From: Schaedlerella glycyrrhizinilytica_A
Lineage (GTDB): Bacteria > Bacillota > Clostridia > Lachnospirales > Lachnospiraceae
Reading direction: 5' to 3' (one strand)
NCBI RefSeq assembly: GCF_042852765.1
Contig: NZ_AP031414.1
Length of the DNA stretch: 64,000 nt
The notes under the pieces were generated by a model. That model was given only the letters and a program-made list of their open reading frames with translations. It ran no database searches and had not been told where the DNA came from. Of this stretch, positions 15,206 through 23,692 are shown piece after piece. Each line of letters opens with the position of its first letter. Position 1 is the first letter of the stretch. The translations under genes were made by a program, and so were the position numbers.

Positions 15206-16849
15206 ATGAAAGCAAAAAAGGTTATGGCAATGGCTATGGCAAGCGCAATGATTCTCTCGCTGACAGCATGCGGAGGCGGAAATTCATCTGACGATGCAGC
15301 AAAAGGAGGAGAAACACAGTCAGAAGAAAAAGCGACGGTAAATGTTGTGGAGCCGAACAAAGACGCGGCAAATACGGAGAAGACAGATGAGACATTAACC
15401 GTAGGTCTTGCTTCTGAACCGTCTAGTCTGTATGGGGCATCGGTTGGTAAGACGGAGAATGAGGAACAGATTATCGGAAATGCGATGTTAGATTCTCTTG
15501 TAAAATTCAACTACGCAACAAATGAGATCGAGCCGAGTCTGGCAACAGAATGGGAATGGGTAGACGATACACATTTGAAATTTAAACTTCGCGATGATGT
15601 AACAATGAGTGATGGAACACCGCTTGTTGCAGATGATGTTGTTTATACATGTAATAAAATCTGGATTGAAAAGAACACAACAAATGATACCGGTAAATTT
15701 ATTGCAGGAGCAACAGCAGAGGACGAGCACACGGTTGTAATCGAATTCAACACGGTAGCTCCGGACTTCTTGAAGATGATGAGCTGGACAAACTTCGGAA
15801 TCGTATCTGAAGATGAAGTAAATGCAGCTGGAGGAATCGATAAAGTTTCCACAAATCCGGCAGTCGGAAGCGGTCCGTACAAATTTAAAGAGTGGAAAAA
15901 CGGACAGTCCGTTACATTGGAAAGAAATGAGAACTACTGGGATGAAGAGTATGCAGGATATTACAAAGAAATTGTATTCACATTCACAAGTGATGCGGCA
16001 GCAAGAGAAATGGCGGTAGAGTCAGGAGATGCTGATATTGCATACGACATGCCGGTAAGTCAGGCAGCTACATATGCAGAAAATGACGCTGTAAATACAA
16101 CAATTTACGGATTTGGTCAGACAACACATCTGTGGTACAATCAGGGCGAAAACGCCGGTGTAACGAAAGATGAAAAGGTTCGTCAGGCAATTGATATGGC
16201 ATTAGATTTTGATGCGATCGCACAGGTGGGAACCGCAGGATTTGGTGAAGCTGCCCTTTCTTACTGGGATCCAAGCTGTGATTACTACAACGCAAATTAT
16301 ACAAAAGAGGAACGCGCTGTTGACGTAGAAGGTGCGAAAGCACTTCTTGAGGAAGCGGGATATGCAGACGGACTTGAAGTGACAGCATTAGGACTTCAGG
16401 ATATCACTCCGGTATTGACGGTTATGCAGGCAAACCTTGCGGAAGCAGGAATCACATTAAAGATCGATACACCGGATACAGCACAGTTTGTAGAGGGCGC
16501 ATTCGGCGGAAACTACGATCTGATCTGTGTTGGAGATACACCGGCGATCAGAACACCTGCAAGTGTTATGCCGTTCCTTCAGAAGTTAAATGTTGAGGGA
16601 CCGGGTATGGTCATCGGCGGAGCAAAATGGACGAATGATGAATTTGATTCTACGATCACAGAATTGATCAGCGAAGCTGACACAGAGAAAGCGGCAGAGC
16701 TTGCTACGACATTGGATGAAATGGTGAAAGACCAGACAGTATGTTCCAACCTGTATTCAGAGATGAAATCAAGCGTATATGCAAAAGATCTGAAAGGATT
16801 TAATACGATCGAAAGAGGTTTCGTTGATGTAACTGGATTCTATGAATAA
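15206..16849 (+). CDS. Peptide/nickel-type ABC transporter substrate-binding lipoprotein
   Basis: A 547-residue family 5 solute-binding protein. It begins with a lipoprotein signal (MKAKKVMAMAMASAMIL, lipobox LTAC) and an acidic Ser/Gly linker. The body shows family features: 'LTVGLASEPSSLYGASVGK', 'FKLRDDVTMSDGTPLVADDV', 'GSGPYKFKEWKNGQSVTLER' and 'KVRQAIDMALDFDAIA'. AAGGAGGA precedes ATG 15206. It is the first gene of a complete five-gene importer operon. Ligands of this family include di- and oligopeptides, nickel chelates and some oligosaccharides, so the ligand is open. Confidence 0.93.
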   Translation: MKAKKVMAMAMASAMILSLTACGGGNSSDDAAKGGETQSEEKATVNVVEPNKDAANTEKTDETLTVGLASEPSSLYGASVGKTENEEQIIGNAMLDSLVKFNYATNEIEPSLATEWEWVDDTHLKFKLRDDVTMSDGTPLVADDVVYTCNKIWIEKNTTNDTGKFIAGATAEDEHTVVIEFNTVAPDFLKMMSWTNFGIVSEDEVNAAGGIDKVSTNPAVGSGPYKFKEWKNGQSVTLERNENYWDEEYAGYYKEIVFTFTSDAAAREMAVESGDADIAYDMPVSQAATYAENDAVNTTIYGFGQTTHLWYNQGENAGVTKDEKVRQAIDMALDFDAIAQVGTAGFGEAALSYWDPSCDYYNANYTKEERAVDVEGAKALLEEAGYADGLEVTALGLQDITPVLTVMQANLAEAGITLKIDTPDTAQFVEGAFGGNYDLICVGDTPAIRTPASVMPFLQKLNVEGPGMVIGGAKWTNDEFDSTITELISEADTEKAAELATTLDEMVKDQTVCSNLYSEMKSSVYAKDLKGFNTIERGFVDVTGFYE

Positions 16850-16873
16850 GTGAGAAACGGCCAGATTCTTAAG

Positions 16874-16901
16874 TTGCCCGGTGATGAAAATCTCCGGGCA
16901 A
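16874..16901 (+). terminator. Intercistronic hairpin, likely partial terminator
   Basis: TTGCCCGG at 16874-16881 pairs with CCGGGCAA at 16894-16901 between the binding-protein and first permease genes. There is no strong T-run, so it probably lowers expression of the downstream genes relative to the binding protein or stabilises the upstream message. Confidence 0.55.
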
Positions 16902-16927
16902 TATTTGAAATAAGAGGAGAATGATAT

Positions 16928-17908
16928 ATGTTAAAGTATATAGTAAAAAGAATCTTATATCTGATTCCGATCTTGTTTGGTGTATCAATCATTATTTTTG
17001 GATTAAAAACATTTACGCCAGGAGATCCGGCAAGACAGATATTGGGAAACAGTGCGTCGGAAGCACAGGTTCAGGAAAAGAGAGAAGAACTTGGGTTAAA
17101 TGATCCGGTTCCCGTACAGTATTTTAATTATGTGAAAGGAATTGTAACCGAGGGAGATTTCGGAGTTTCTTACAGAACCGGCAAACCGGTATTGGAAGAG
17201 ATCGCACCGAGACTTTTGACCTCTGCGAAGATCACACTGGGAGCAGTCCTGATCGGAGCGGTGATCGGCGTCCTGCTCGGTATCATATCGGCGTTGAAAA
17301 AATATACATGGGTGGATTCGGGAGTTCTGGTCATATCCATGTTCTTCCAATCGGTTCCCGAATTTGTCGTAGCGCTTGTACTGATCATGATCTTTGCGGT
17401 AAATCTGCATATCTTACCGGCAAACGGTATTGAGTCATGGACCGGATATATTATGCCGATGCTGTGTATAGGATTGTCTTCGGTAGCGAGTTACACCCGT
17501 ATCACAAGATCTTCGATGTTGGAAGTTTTGGGAGAAGATTACATCAGAACAGCGCGTGCAAAAGGACAGTCGGAAAGGAATATCACCTATCATCATGCGC
17601 TTCGGAACGCAATGATCCCGGTTGCACAGTCCGTTGGTACCAGCCTTGGAAATACAATTGGCGGCGGAATGGTACTGGAGACCGTATTCGGTGTTCCGGG
17701 CGTCGGAAAATATATCGTAGATTCCATTGCACAGCGTAACTATCCATCCGTTCTCGGCGGCGCATTGATCATTGCGATCGTATTGACACTTATCAATCTT
17801 TTAGTAGATGTCAGCTTTGTTTTGATCGATCCGCGTTTGAAGACGACGATCATATCCGGCGGAAAAACGAAGAAAAAAAAGATGAAAAAGATAAATGCAG
17901 CAGCGTAG
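16928..17908 (+). CDS. Peptide-type ABC transporter permease (DppB/OppB type)
   Basis: A 326-residue permease of the DppB type: 'MLKYIVKRILYLIPILFGVS' at the N-terminus, the characteristic 'FTPGDPARQILGNSASEAQ' extracellular loop and the inner-membrane EAA loop 'DYIRTARAKGQSERNITYHH'. About six membrane spans are visible. The Lys-rich C-terminus is unremarkable. It forms the channel with the DppC-type gene 12 bases downstream. Confidence 0.93.
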   Translation: MLKYIVKRILYLIPILFGVSIIIFGLKTFTPGDPARQILGNSASEAQVQEKREELGLNDPVPVQYFNYVKGIVTEGDFGVSYRTGKPVLEEIAPRLLTSAKITLGAVLIGAVIGVLLGIISALKKYTWVDSGVLVISMFFQSVPEFVVALVLIMIFAVNLHILPANGIESWTGYIMPMLCIGLSSVASYTRITRSSMLEVLGEDYIRTARAKGQSERNITYHHALRNAMIPVAQSVGTSLGNTIGGGMVLETVFGVPGVGKYIVDSIAQRNYPSVLGGALIIAIVLTLINLLVDVSFVLIDPRLKTTIISGGKTKKKKMKKINAAA

Positions 17909-17920
17909 GAGGAATGAGAG

Positions 17921-18829
17921 ATGTCGAAAATGAGAACTCCTGCAATGGAGAAAATAGAAAAGAAAAATGCGAAAAGAAAGAAACCGGTGAAATCGACGCC
18001 GATGCGTGAATCATGGAAACGGTTCAAACGTAATCCGACCGCATTGATCGGCTTGGGCGTAGTCTGTATTTTGATCCTCGTTGCGATTTTTGCACCGCTG
18101 ATCGCTCCATATGATTATAAGGTGCAGGATTACAGCGCGATGATGCAGGCGCCGAGCAGCGCGCACCTCTTTGGAACCGATCAGTTCGGACGTGATATTT
18201 TCAGCCGTGTTATTTATGGTACGAGATATTCGCTGATCATTGCCTTGTTCTGTACGATCGCCGCACTGTTCAGCGGCGGACTTCTCGGAATCATCGCAGG
18301 ATATTTCGGTGGAACGGTTGATACGATCATCATGCGTGTCATGGATATTTTCCAGTCGATTCCGATGATCATGATGGCAATGTGTATCGTTGCGGTACTT
18401 GGAAACGGTATTCCGCAGCTTGTCGCGGCGATCATGTTTGCATCCATGCCGACGATGGCAAGAAATAACCGGGCCGCGATACTTCGGGTCCGCGGAAGTG
18501 ATTACATTGAGTCATCCGAAGCGATCGGCGTGAGCCAGATCCAGATGATCTTGAAACATATGATTCCGAATGCGGCGGGAATTATGATCATTTATTTTGT
18601 CGGATTTTTAGCGGTATCGATTATGATGATGTCCTCTATGAGTTACATCGGCGTAGGTCTTACAGCGCCGACTCCGGAATGGGGACTGATCCTGAACGAC
18701 GGAAAAGCATACCTGACATCCGCACCATATATGATGCTGTTCCCGGCATTGATGATCATGATCACATGTTTTGCATTCAACCTGATGGGCGACGGCTTGC
18801 GTGATGCATTCGATCCGAAAATGAAATAA
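17921..18829 (+). CDS. Peptide-type ABC transporter permease (DppC/OppC type)
   Basis: A 302-residue permease of the DppC type. A cytosolic basic N-terminal segment is followed by 'WKRFKRNPTALIGLGVVCIL', the extracellular 'HLFGTDQFGRDIFSRVIYGTR' motif typical of the family, and the EAA loop 'DYIESSEAIGVSQIQMILKH'. It ends with 'LMGDGLRDAFDPKMK'. It is co-transcribed with the genes on both sides. Confidence 0.93.
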   Translation: MSKMRTPAMEKIEKKNAKRKKPVKSTPMRESWKRFKRNPTALIGLGVVCILILVAIFAPLIAPYDYKVQDYSAMMQAPSSAHLFGTDQFGRDIFSRVIYGTRYSLIIALFCTIAALFSGGLLGIIAGYFGGTVDTIIMRVMDIFQSIPMIMMAMCIVAVLGNGIPQLVAAIMFASMPTMARNNRAAILRVRGSDYIESSEAIGVSQIQMILKHMIPNAAGIMIIYFVGFLAVSIMMMSSMSYIGVGLTAPTPEWGLILNDGKAYLTSAPYMMLFPALMIMITCFAFNLMGDGLRDAFDPKMK

Positions 18830-18844
18830 GGAGCGGGATAAAGT

Positions 18845-19834
18845 ATGAGTGAAAATATGTTAAATGTAGAAAATCTTGTCATCCATTACGAGACGGATGA
18901 AGAAGTGGTGGAAGCGGTGAATAATATCAGCTTCCGGCTGAAAAAAGGAGAGGTTCTCGGACTGGTGGGAGAGACCGGCGCAGGAAAGACAACGACTGCG
19001 TTGGGGATCATGGGATTGCTGCCGCCTAAGGTGGGACATGTGATCCAGGGAAAGATTGAACTGGACGGCGAAAATTTATTTGATAAATCTGAGAGAGAAA
19101 TGCGGGATATCCGAGGGAAAAAGATTTCCATGATCTTTCAGGATCCGATGACGGCGCTGAATCCGGTAAAAACAGTAGGAGAACAGATTGCGGAAGTAGT
19201 TCTTCTACATAGCCGCTGTTCAAAAGTGGAGGCATTGAAGCGTGCGCAGGACATGCTTGCCATGGTAGGAATTGTCCCGGAACGTTATAAAGACTATCCG
19301 CATCAGTTTTCAGGAGGGATGAAACAACGTATCGTGATCGCGATCGCGTTGGCTTGCGAACCGGAACTTCTGATCGCGGATGAACCGACAACAGCGCTTG
19401 ATGTTACGATCCAGGCGCAGATTTTGGACATGATGAGATCGCTGCAAAAGAAACAGGGAACTTCTATGATCCTGATCACGCATGATCTCGGCGTTGTAGC
19501 GGAAATGTGTGATCACTGTGCGGTGATGTATGCGGGAGAACTGGTGGAATACGGAACGGTAGAAGAAATTTTTGACAATCCGAAACATCCATATACAAAA
19601 GCATTGTACCAGTCTATTCCGTCATTGGACAAAGATGTGGACAGACTTCATGTTGTTCCGGGGATGGTGACAGATCCGTCGAATTTGCCGGAGTACTGCA
19701 GCTTTGCAGACCGCTGCGAATCAAAATGTGACCTGTGCGAGAAAGCGGATCCGAAAATGATCCGATTGAATGAAGAGCATTGTGTGAAATGTTTGCAGTA
19801 CACAAAAGAATGGGAGGGGAAGATAAATGAGTAA
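18845..19834 (+). CDS. Peptide-type ABC transporter ATPase (DppD/OppD type)
   Basis: A 329-residue ABC ATPase: Walker A 'GETGAGKTTTALG', signature 'FSGGMKQRIVIAIALA' and Walker B 'LLIADEPTTALDVTIQ'. The C-terminal extension has Cys residues ('CSFADRCESKCDLCEKADP') of the kind that bind an iron-sulfur cluster or metal in OppD/DppD proteins. It overlaps the next ATPase gene by eight bases. Confidence 0.93.
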   Translation: MSENMLNVENLVIHYETDEEVVEAVNNISFRLKKGEVLGLVGETGAGKTTTALGIMGLLPPKVGHVIQGKIELDGENLFDKSEREMRDIRGKKISMIFQDPMTALNPVKTVGEQIAEVVLLHSRCSKVEALKRAQDMLAMVGIVPERYKDYPHQFSGGMKQRIVIAIALACEPELLIADEPTTALDVTIQAQILDMMRSLQKKQGTSMILITHDLGVVAEMCDHCAVMYAGELVEYGTVEEIFDNPKHPYTKALYQSIPSLDKDVDRLHVVPGMVTDPSNLPEYCSFADRCESKCDLCEKADPKMIRLNEEHCVKCLQYTKEWEGKINE

Positions 19835-20789
19835 CTTGCTTGAAATTAAAAATCTGAAGAAATATTTTTCCACTCCCCGCGGAGAATTACACGCGGTCGA
19901 TAATGTCAATCTGAATATCGAAAAAGGAAAAACAATCGGGGTTGTAGGAGAATCCGGTTGTGGAAAATCTACGCTCGGAAAAACATTGATGAGACTGCAT
20001 ACGCCGACGTCCGGCGAAGTGTTATACAATGGAGAAGATATTGCGGGTATGCCGATGAAAGAGTTTAAACAAAAATATCGGACCAATATCCAGATGATCT
20101 TTCAGGATCCATACGCATCGTTGGATCCGCGTATGAATGTATTGCAGTTGATCGAAGAACCGATCAAAGTCAATCATAAAGATATGTCGAAAGCGGATGT
20201 GACAGCGAGAGCGAAAGAGATGATGGAGCTGGTAGGACTGGCGAAACGTCTGGAGGGCTCTTATCCGCATGAGCTGGACGGAGGACGGCGTCAGCGTATC
20301 GGAATTGCAAGAGCATTGTCATTGAATCCGGACTTCATCGTATGTGATGAGCCGGTTTCCGCGCTGGATGTGTCGATTCAGGCTCAGATTTTGAACCTGC
20401 TTCAGGATCTGCAGGAGGAGCGGGGACTGACTTATATGTTCATCACGCACGATATGTCTGTTGTAAAGCATATTTCCGATGATATTGCGGTGATGTATCT
20501 TGGACAGTTGATCGAAAAATGTCCTGCCAACGAAATCTTTAAAAATACGATCCATCCATATTCGCAGGCGCTGCTTTCGGCGATCCCGATTCCGAACGTG
20601 CATGTGAAAAAAGAGCGGATGATCTTGAAAGGCGAGCTGACATCTCCGATCGATCCGAAGCCGTGCTGCCGTTTTGCGGCACGTTGTCCATATGCAAGCG
20701 AGGGATGTATGGAGAAAGAACCGGAACTGCGCGAAGTAAAACCAAATCATTTTGTTGCATGTCATTATGCGGAAAAATTTATGAAATAG
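19827..20789 (+). CDS. Peptide-type ABC transporter ATPase (DppF/OppF type) with variant signature
   Basis: A 320-residue ABC ATPase, second nucleotide-binding subunit of the importer. Walker A is 'GESGCGKSTLGKT' and Walker B 'FIVCDEPVSALDVSIQAQ'. The signature motif reads LDGGRRQRIGIARAL in place of the usual LSGGQRQR: Ser is Asp and Gln is Arg. In heterodimeric ABC ATPases such changes can mark a non-equivalent ATP site; the variant may be common in this subfamily. The C-terminal Cys cluster ('CCRFAARCPYASEGC') is present. Confidence 0.92.
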   Translation: MSNLLEIKNLKKYFSTPRGELHAVDNVNLNIEKGKTIGVVGESGCGKSTLGKTLMRLHTPTSGEVLYNGEDIAGMPMKEFKQKYRTNIQMIFQDPYASLDPRMNVLQLIEEPIKVNHKDMSKADVTARAKEMMELVGLAKRLEGSYPHELDGGRRQRIGIARALSLNPDFIVCDEPVSALDVSIQAQILNLLQDLQEERGLTYMFITHDMSVVKHISDDIAVMYLGQLIEKCPANEIFKNTIHPYSQALLSAIPIPNVHVKKERMILKGELTSPIDPKPCCRFAARCPYASEGCMEKEPELREVKPNHFVACHYAEKFMK

Positions 20790-20802
20790 AGAGAATAAAA
20801 AT

Positions 20803-22368
20803 ATGAAGAAAGTGATACGAACTCCGGATTTTCCGATCGTAAGGACAAAACAGGGAAAACTTCATGGATATCAGGAAGATGATGTATTTCACTTTTACGG
20901 GATCCGATACGGAAGAGCAGAACGATTTCAGTTACCCGAGCCGGAACCGAAATGGGACGGGATCCGGGATGCCAAATCCTATGGTTATATCTGTCCGTTG
21001 ATGCCGGAGGAAGAACAGCAGGAAGACAGTCCGATGTCTGCGCCGGGAAATTCTTTCGAGATGCAGCATGTATACTGGCCGATGAAAGAACAATGTCTGT
21101 ATTTAAATGTCTGGACAAAACATTTAGAAAAGTCTGCAAAAAAACCAGTCATGGTATGGCTGCATGGCGGCGGATTCTCGTGTGGTTCTTCAATCGAAAT
21201 TCCGGCATATAACGGTCATAATCTATGCGATTATGGAGATGTGGTGATCGTAAATCTGAATCACAGGCTGAATTGTCTCGGTTTTCTGGATCTGAGTTCT
21301 TTTGGAGAAAACTATAAATATTCCGGATGCGCAGGCATGGCGGATGTTGTACTTGCGCTTCAGTGGGTAAAAGAGAATATTGAAGTATTTGGCGGAGATC
21401 CGGACAATGTGACTGTGGCCGGGCAATCCGGCGGCGGTGGGAAAGCAGCGATCTTAATGCAGATGCCGCCGGCAGACGGGCTTTATCATAAAGTGATCTC
21501 ACAAAGCGGAGCATTACGGGATCGTTCGGGTACAAGTATTACAGAGGAAAAAAGACATTGGCAGAGTCTGGGGGAAAAAACAGCGGAAATACTTGGCTTA
21601 ACGAAAGAGAATATTGAGACGATCGATGCCGTTCCTTATGAAGAACTGGCAAAAGCGGCTGTGCAGGCAGGAAAAATATTAGGATTTCCGGGCGGGATGA
21701 TGCTTTTTGAACCATCGCCGGCAGAGGGATTCTATGAGGGGCTTGCCAGCATTGTGGGCTTTCGGGAAGAAACAAAACATATACCGGTTATGGCGGGAAC
21801 AGTGCTCGGAGAATTTGCGTTTATGCATTATCTTGGTGATAAGACACGATATACGGAAGTGGATAAATATAATATTCTGGAGCAGAACTATGGAAAAAAT
21901 ACAATGAGTATCATTAAACAGTTCCGCGAGCTGTATCCGAGGATGGATATTTTGTATGCGTTGAGTGTCGATACATTGTTTCGTCCGCAGACAACCGCAT
22001 TTCTGGATCGACGATCCGAGTTTACAAAAGCAAAATGCTACAATTATATGATGAACGTTATTATTCCATATCTGGGCGGGCTTGCTCCGTGGCATTGTGC
22101 GGATATACCGTATGTATTCCGTAATGTAGAGATGGAACCGGCTCATTGTACCGGATATCAATATGCGGAAAAACTGCAGGATCAGATCAGCAAGGCCTGG
22201 ATCGCCTTTATGAAAAAAGGAAATCCGTCAACAAGATCTTTGAAATGGAGCCCTTACACGAAAGAGCATCCGGACAGGATGATATTTGCGGAAGAATGTG
22301 GTATGGAAGAGCGAGATGATTCTCGATTGTTGAAGTTGATAAGTGAAAGTTGTAAAAAGAAATATTAG
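20803..22368 (+). CDS. Type B carboxylesterase
   Basis: A 521-residue alpha/beta hydrolase of the carboxylesterase type B family. The oxyanion-hole motif 'VWLHGGGFSCGSS' and the nucleophile elbow 'VAGQSGGGGKAAIL' (catalytic Ser) are clear, with a candidate catalytic His in 'GGLAPWHCADIPYVF'. There is no signal peptide. It begins 13 bases after the DppF-type ATPase and ends before a terminator, so it belongs to the transporter operon. This suggests that the imported ligand is an ester or that the enzyme processes a modified peptide or glycan (inference). Confidence 0.87.
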   Translation: MKKVIRTPDFPIVRTKQGKLHGYQEDDVFHFYGIRYGRAERFQLPEPEPKWDGIRDAKSYGYICPLMPEEEQQEDSPMSAPGNSFEMQHVYWPMKEQCLYLNVWTKHLEKSAKKPVMVWLHGGGFSCGSSIEIPAYNGHNLCDYGDVVIVNLNHRLNCLGFLDLSSFGENYKYSGCAGMADVVLALQWVKENIEVFGGDPDNVTVAGQSGGGGKAAILMQMPPADGLYHKVISQSGALRDRSGTSITEEKRHWQSLGEKTAEILGLTKENIETIDAVPYEELAKAAVQAGKILGFPGGMMLFEPSPAEGFYEGLASIVGFREETKHIPVMAGTVLGEFAFMHYLGDKTRYTEVDKYNILEQNYGKNTMSIIKQFRELYPRMDILYALSVDTLFRPQTTAFLDRRSEFTKAKCYNYMMNVIIPYLGGLAPWHCADIPYVFRNVEMEPAHCTGYQYAEKLQDQISKAWIAFMKKGNPSTRSLKWSPYTKEHPDRMIFAEECGMEERDDSRLLKLISESCKKKY

Positions 22369-22416
22369 CGTTTTGGTTTTTGAACGTCGGCGCTGAATTT
22401 AAGTGAAGTATATTTT

Positions 22417-22457
22417 AAACGGGGAAACTGCCGTCTCGCAGTCTCCCCGTTTCTTTT
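22417..22457 (+). terminator. Terminator of the transporter/esterase operon
   Basis: AAACGGGGAAACTG at 22417-22430 pairs with CAGTCTCCCCGTTT at 22439-22452 (one mismatch), followed by CTTTTTAAG. It stands between two convergent genes. Confidence 0.85.
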
Positions 22458-22483
22458 TAAGTCCCTATGCTATGTTTTTGTGA

Positions 22484-23569
22484 TTACCGTTTGATGTCGT
22501 AATTCATGTTCATCAGATTGCGGATCGTGTCCGCGTCGTCCGTGATGTTGCCGTCGCCCCGGATCGTGTGCTTGATGACGCTGCTTGCCACGGCGAAGTT
22601 GACCATATCCATCGGCGGATATTCATGCATCATCGCGTAGATCAGACCGCTTGCGAAAGCGTCTCCGCCGCCTACCCGGTCAAGGATCGTGAACGTAAAT
22701 AACTTGCTTTCAAACGTATGTCCGTCATACCACATGAATGCTTTCAGGCTGTTTTCACTTCCGCTGTGCGCATAACGCACATGTCTGGCGATGCACTTGA
22801 TGTTAGGAAAACGCTCTACAAACCGGCGGAAGATCTCGTCCTGCTGTTCGTAGCTTGGCTGGAGCGGTACGCCGTCCTTGACGTCTCCTTTTGCGTGGTC
22901 ATTTTCGTCATTCCAGAGGTGATACGGTTCGATGCCGAAGAGCACGTCCACATAAGGAAGACAGGCGGTACAGAAATCGCGCGCCTCGTCCCAGCTCCAC
23001 AAGGTACTGCGGAAGTTGCCGTCAAAGCTGACGGTAAGTCCCAGCTCTTTTGCGGTTTTGAGGCAGTCCATGACAAATGCGGCACAGCTTTTTGCAAGCG
23101 CCGGAGTGATGCCGCTCAAATGAAGCCATGTGTAGTCTTTCAGCAGGTTTTTGATGTCGAATCCATTGAAATCATATTCGCTGAAAGCGCTGTGCTTCCG
23201 GTCGTAAGTGACTTTGCTGGCGCGGATCCCGTATCCGGTTTCCAGATAGTACGTTCCGAGCCGGTGCGTCGGCGTCTCTTCCGGTGTGCTCAAGATGATC
23301 GGCGTGCAGTGGACGTCGTTGCTGCGGAGCATCCGGACCGCGCTTTTTCCGAGACTGTTGTTCGGCACAACCGTAAAAAAAGTGCTGTCCACGCCGAGGT
23401 TGGCGAGCGCCAGAGCGATGTTGGCTTCGCTTCCGCCGTAACTTGCTTCAAAATTGGTCGTCACGCGGATCTTCTCGTAGTTCGGCGGAGTCAGACGAAG
23501 CAGGATCTCGCCGATCGTGATAAACTTTTCGTCGCTGGCAGGTACCAGCAGAGGATTGATATGTTGCAT
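22484..23569 (-). CDS. kdgK: PfkB-family sugar kinase, likely 2-keto-3-deoxygluconate kinase
   Basis: A 361-residue ribokinase/PfkB-family kinase. 'FITIGEILLRLTPPNYEKI' and 'SYGGSEANIALALANLG' form the substrate side, and 'RVGGGDAFASGLIYAMM' is the anion-hole/catalytic Asp motif. The start at 23569 has AGGAGGG upstream. The N-terminal pattern is that of KDG kinases, which phosphorylate 2-keto-3-deoxygluconate made from uronic acids. It stands alone, with no KDPG aldolase next to it. The GH79 glucuronidase-like gene 9 kb away fits the same pathway. Confidence 0.8.
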   Translation of the reverse strand: MQHINPLLVPASDEKFITIGEILLRLTPPNYEKIRVTTNFEASYGGSEANIALALANLGVDSTFFTVVPNNSLGKSAVRMLRSNDVHCTPIILSTPEETPTHRLGTYYLETGYGIRASKVTYDRKHSAFSEYDFNGFDIKNLLKDYTWLHLSGITPALAKSCAAFVMDCLKTAKELGLTVSFDGNFRSTLWSWDEARDFCTACLPYVDVLFGIEPYHLWNDENDHAKGDVKDGVPLQPSYEQQDEIFRRFVERFPNIKCIARHVRYAHSGSENSLKAFMWYDGHTFESKLFTFTILDRVGGGDAFASGLIYAMMHEYPPMDMVNFAVASSVIKHTIRGDGNITDDADTIRNLMNMNYDIKR

Positions 23570-23590
23570 AGGTCCCTCCTAAACATAAAT

Positions 23591-23628
23591 AGATTGACAG
23601 CCCCGGAAACATACCGGACTGCCAATCT
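23591..23628. other. Inverted repeat upstream of the KDG kinase gene
   Basis: AGATTGACAGCCCCGG at 23591-23606 pairs with CCGGACTGCCAATCT at 23614-23628 with small mismatches. It may be the terminator of the permease gene that ends at 23693, or a leader hairpin of the kinase mRNA. There is no clear T-run on the minus strand. Confidence 0.45.
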
Positions 23629-23692
23629 TATTTTAGTCGATTCGATTTTGAATTACAATGCAATGATAGAAGTCTTTTCAATCTTTTAAATT

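Noticed and set aside
22718..23689. 323-codon plus-strand open frame opposite the KDG kinase gene
   Set aside because: It is antisense to a clear PfkB-family kinase, has no ribosome binding site and shows no protein family pattern.
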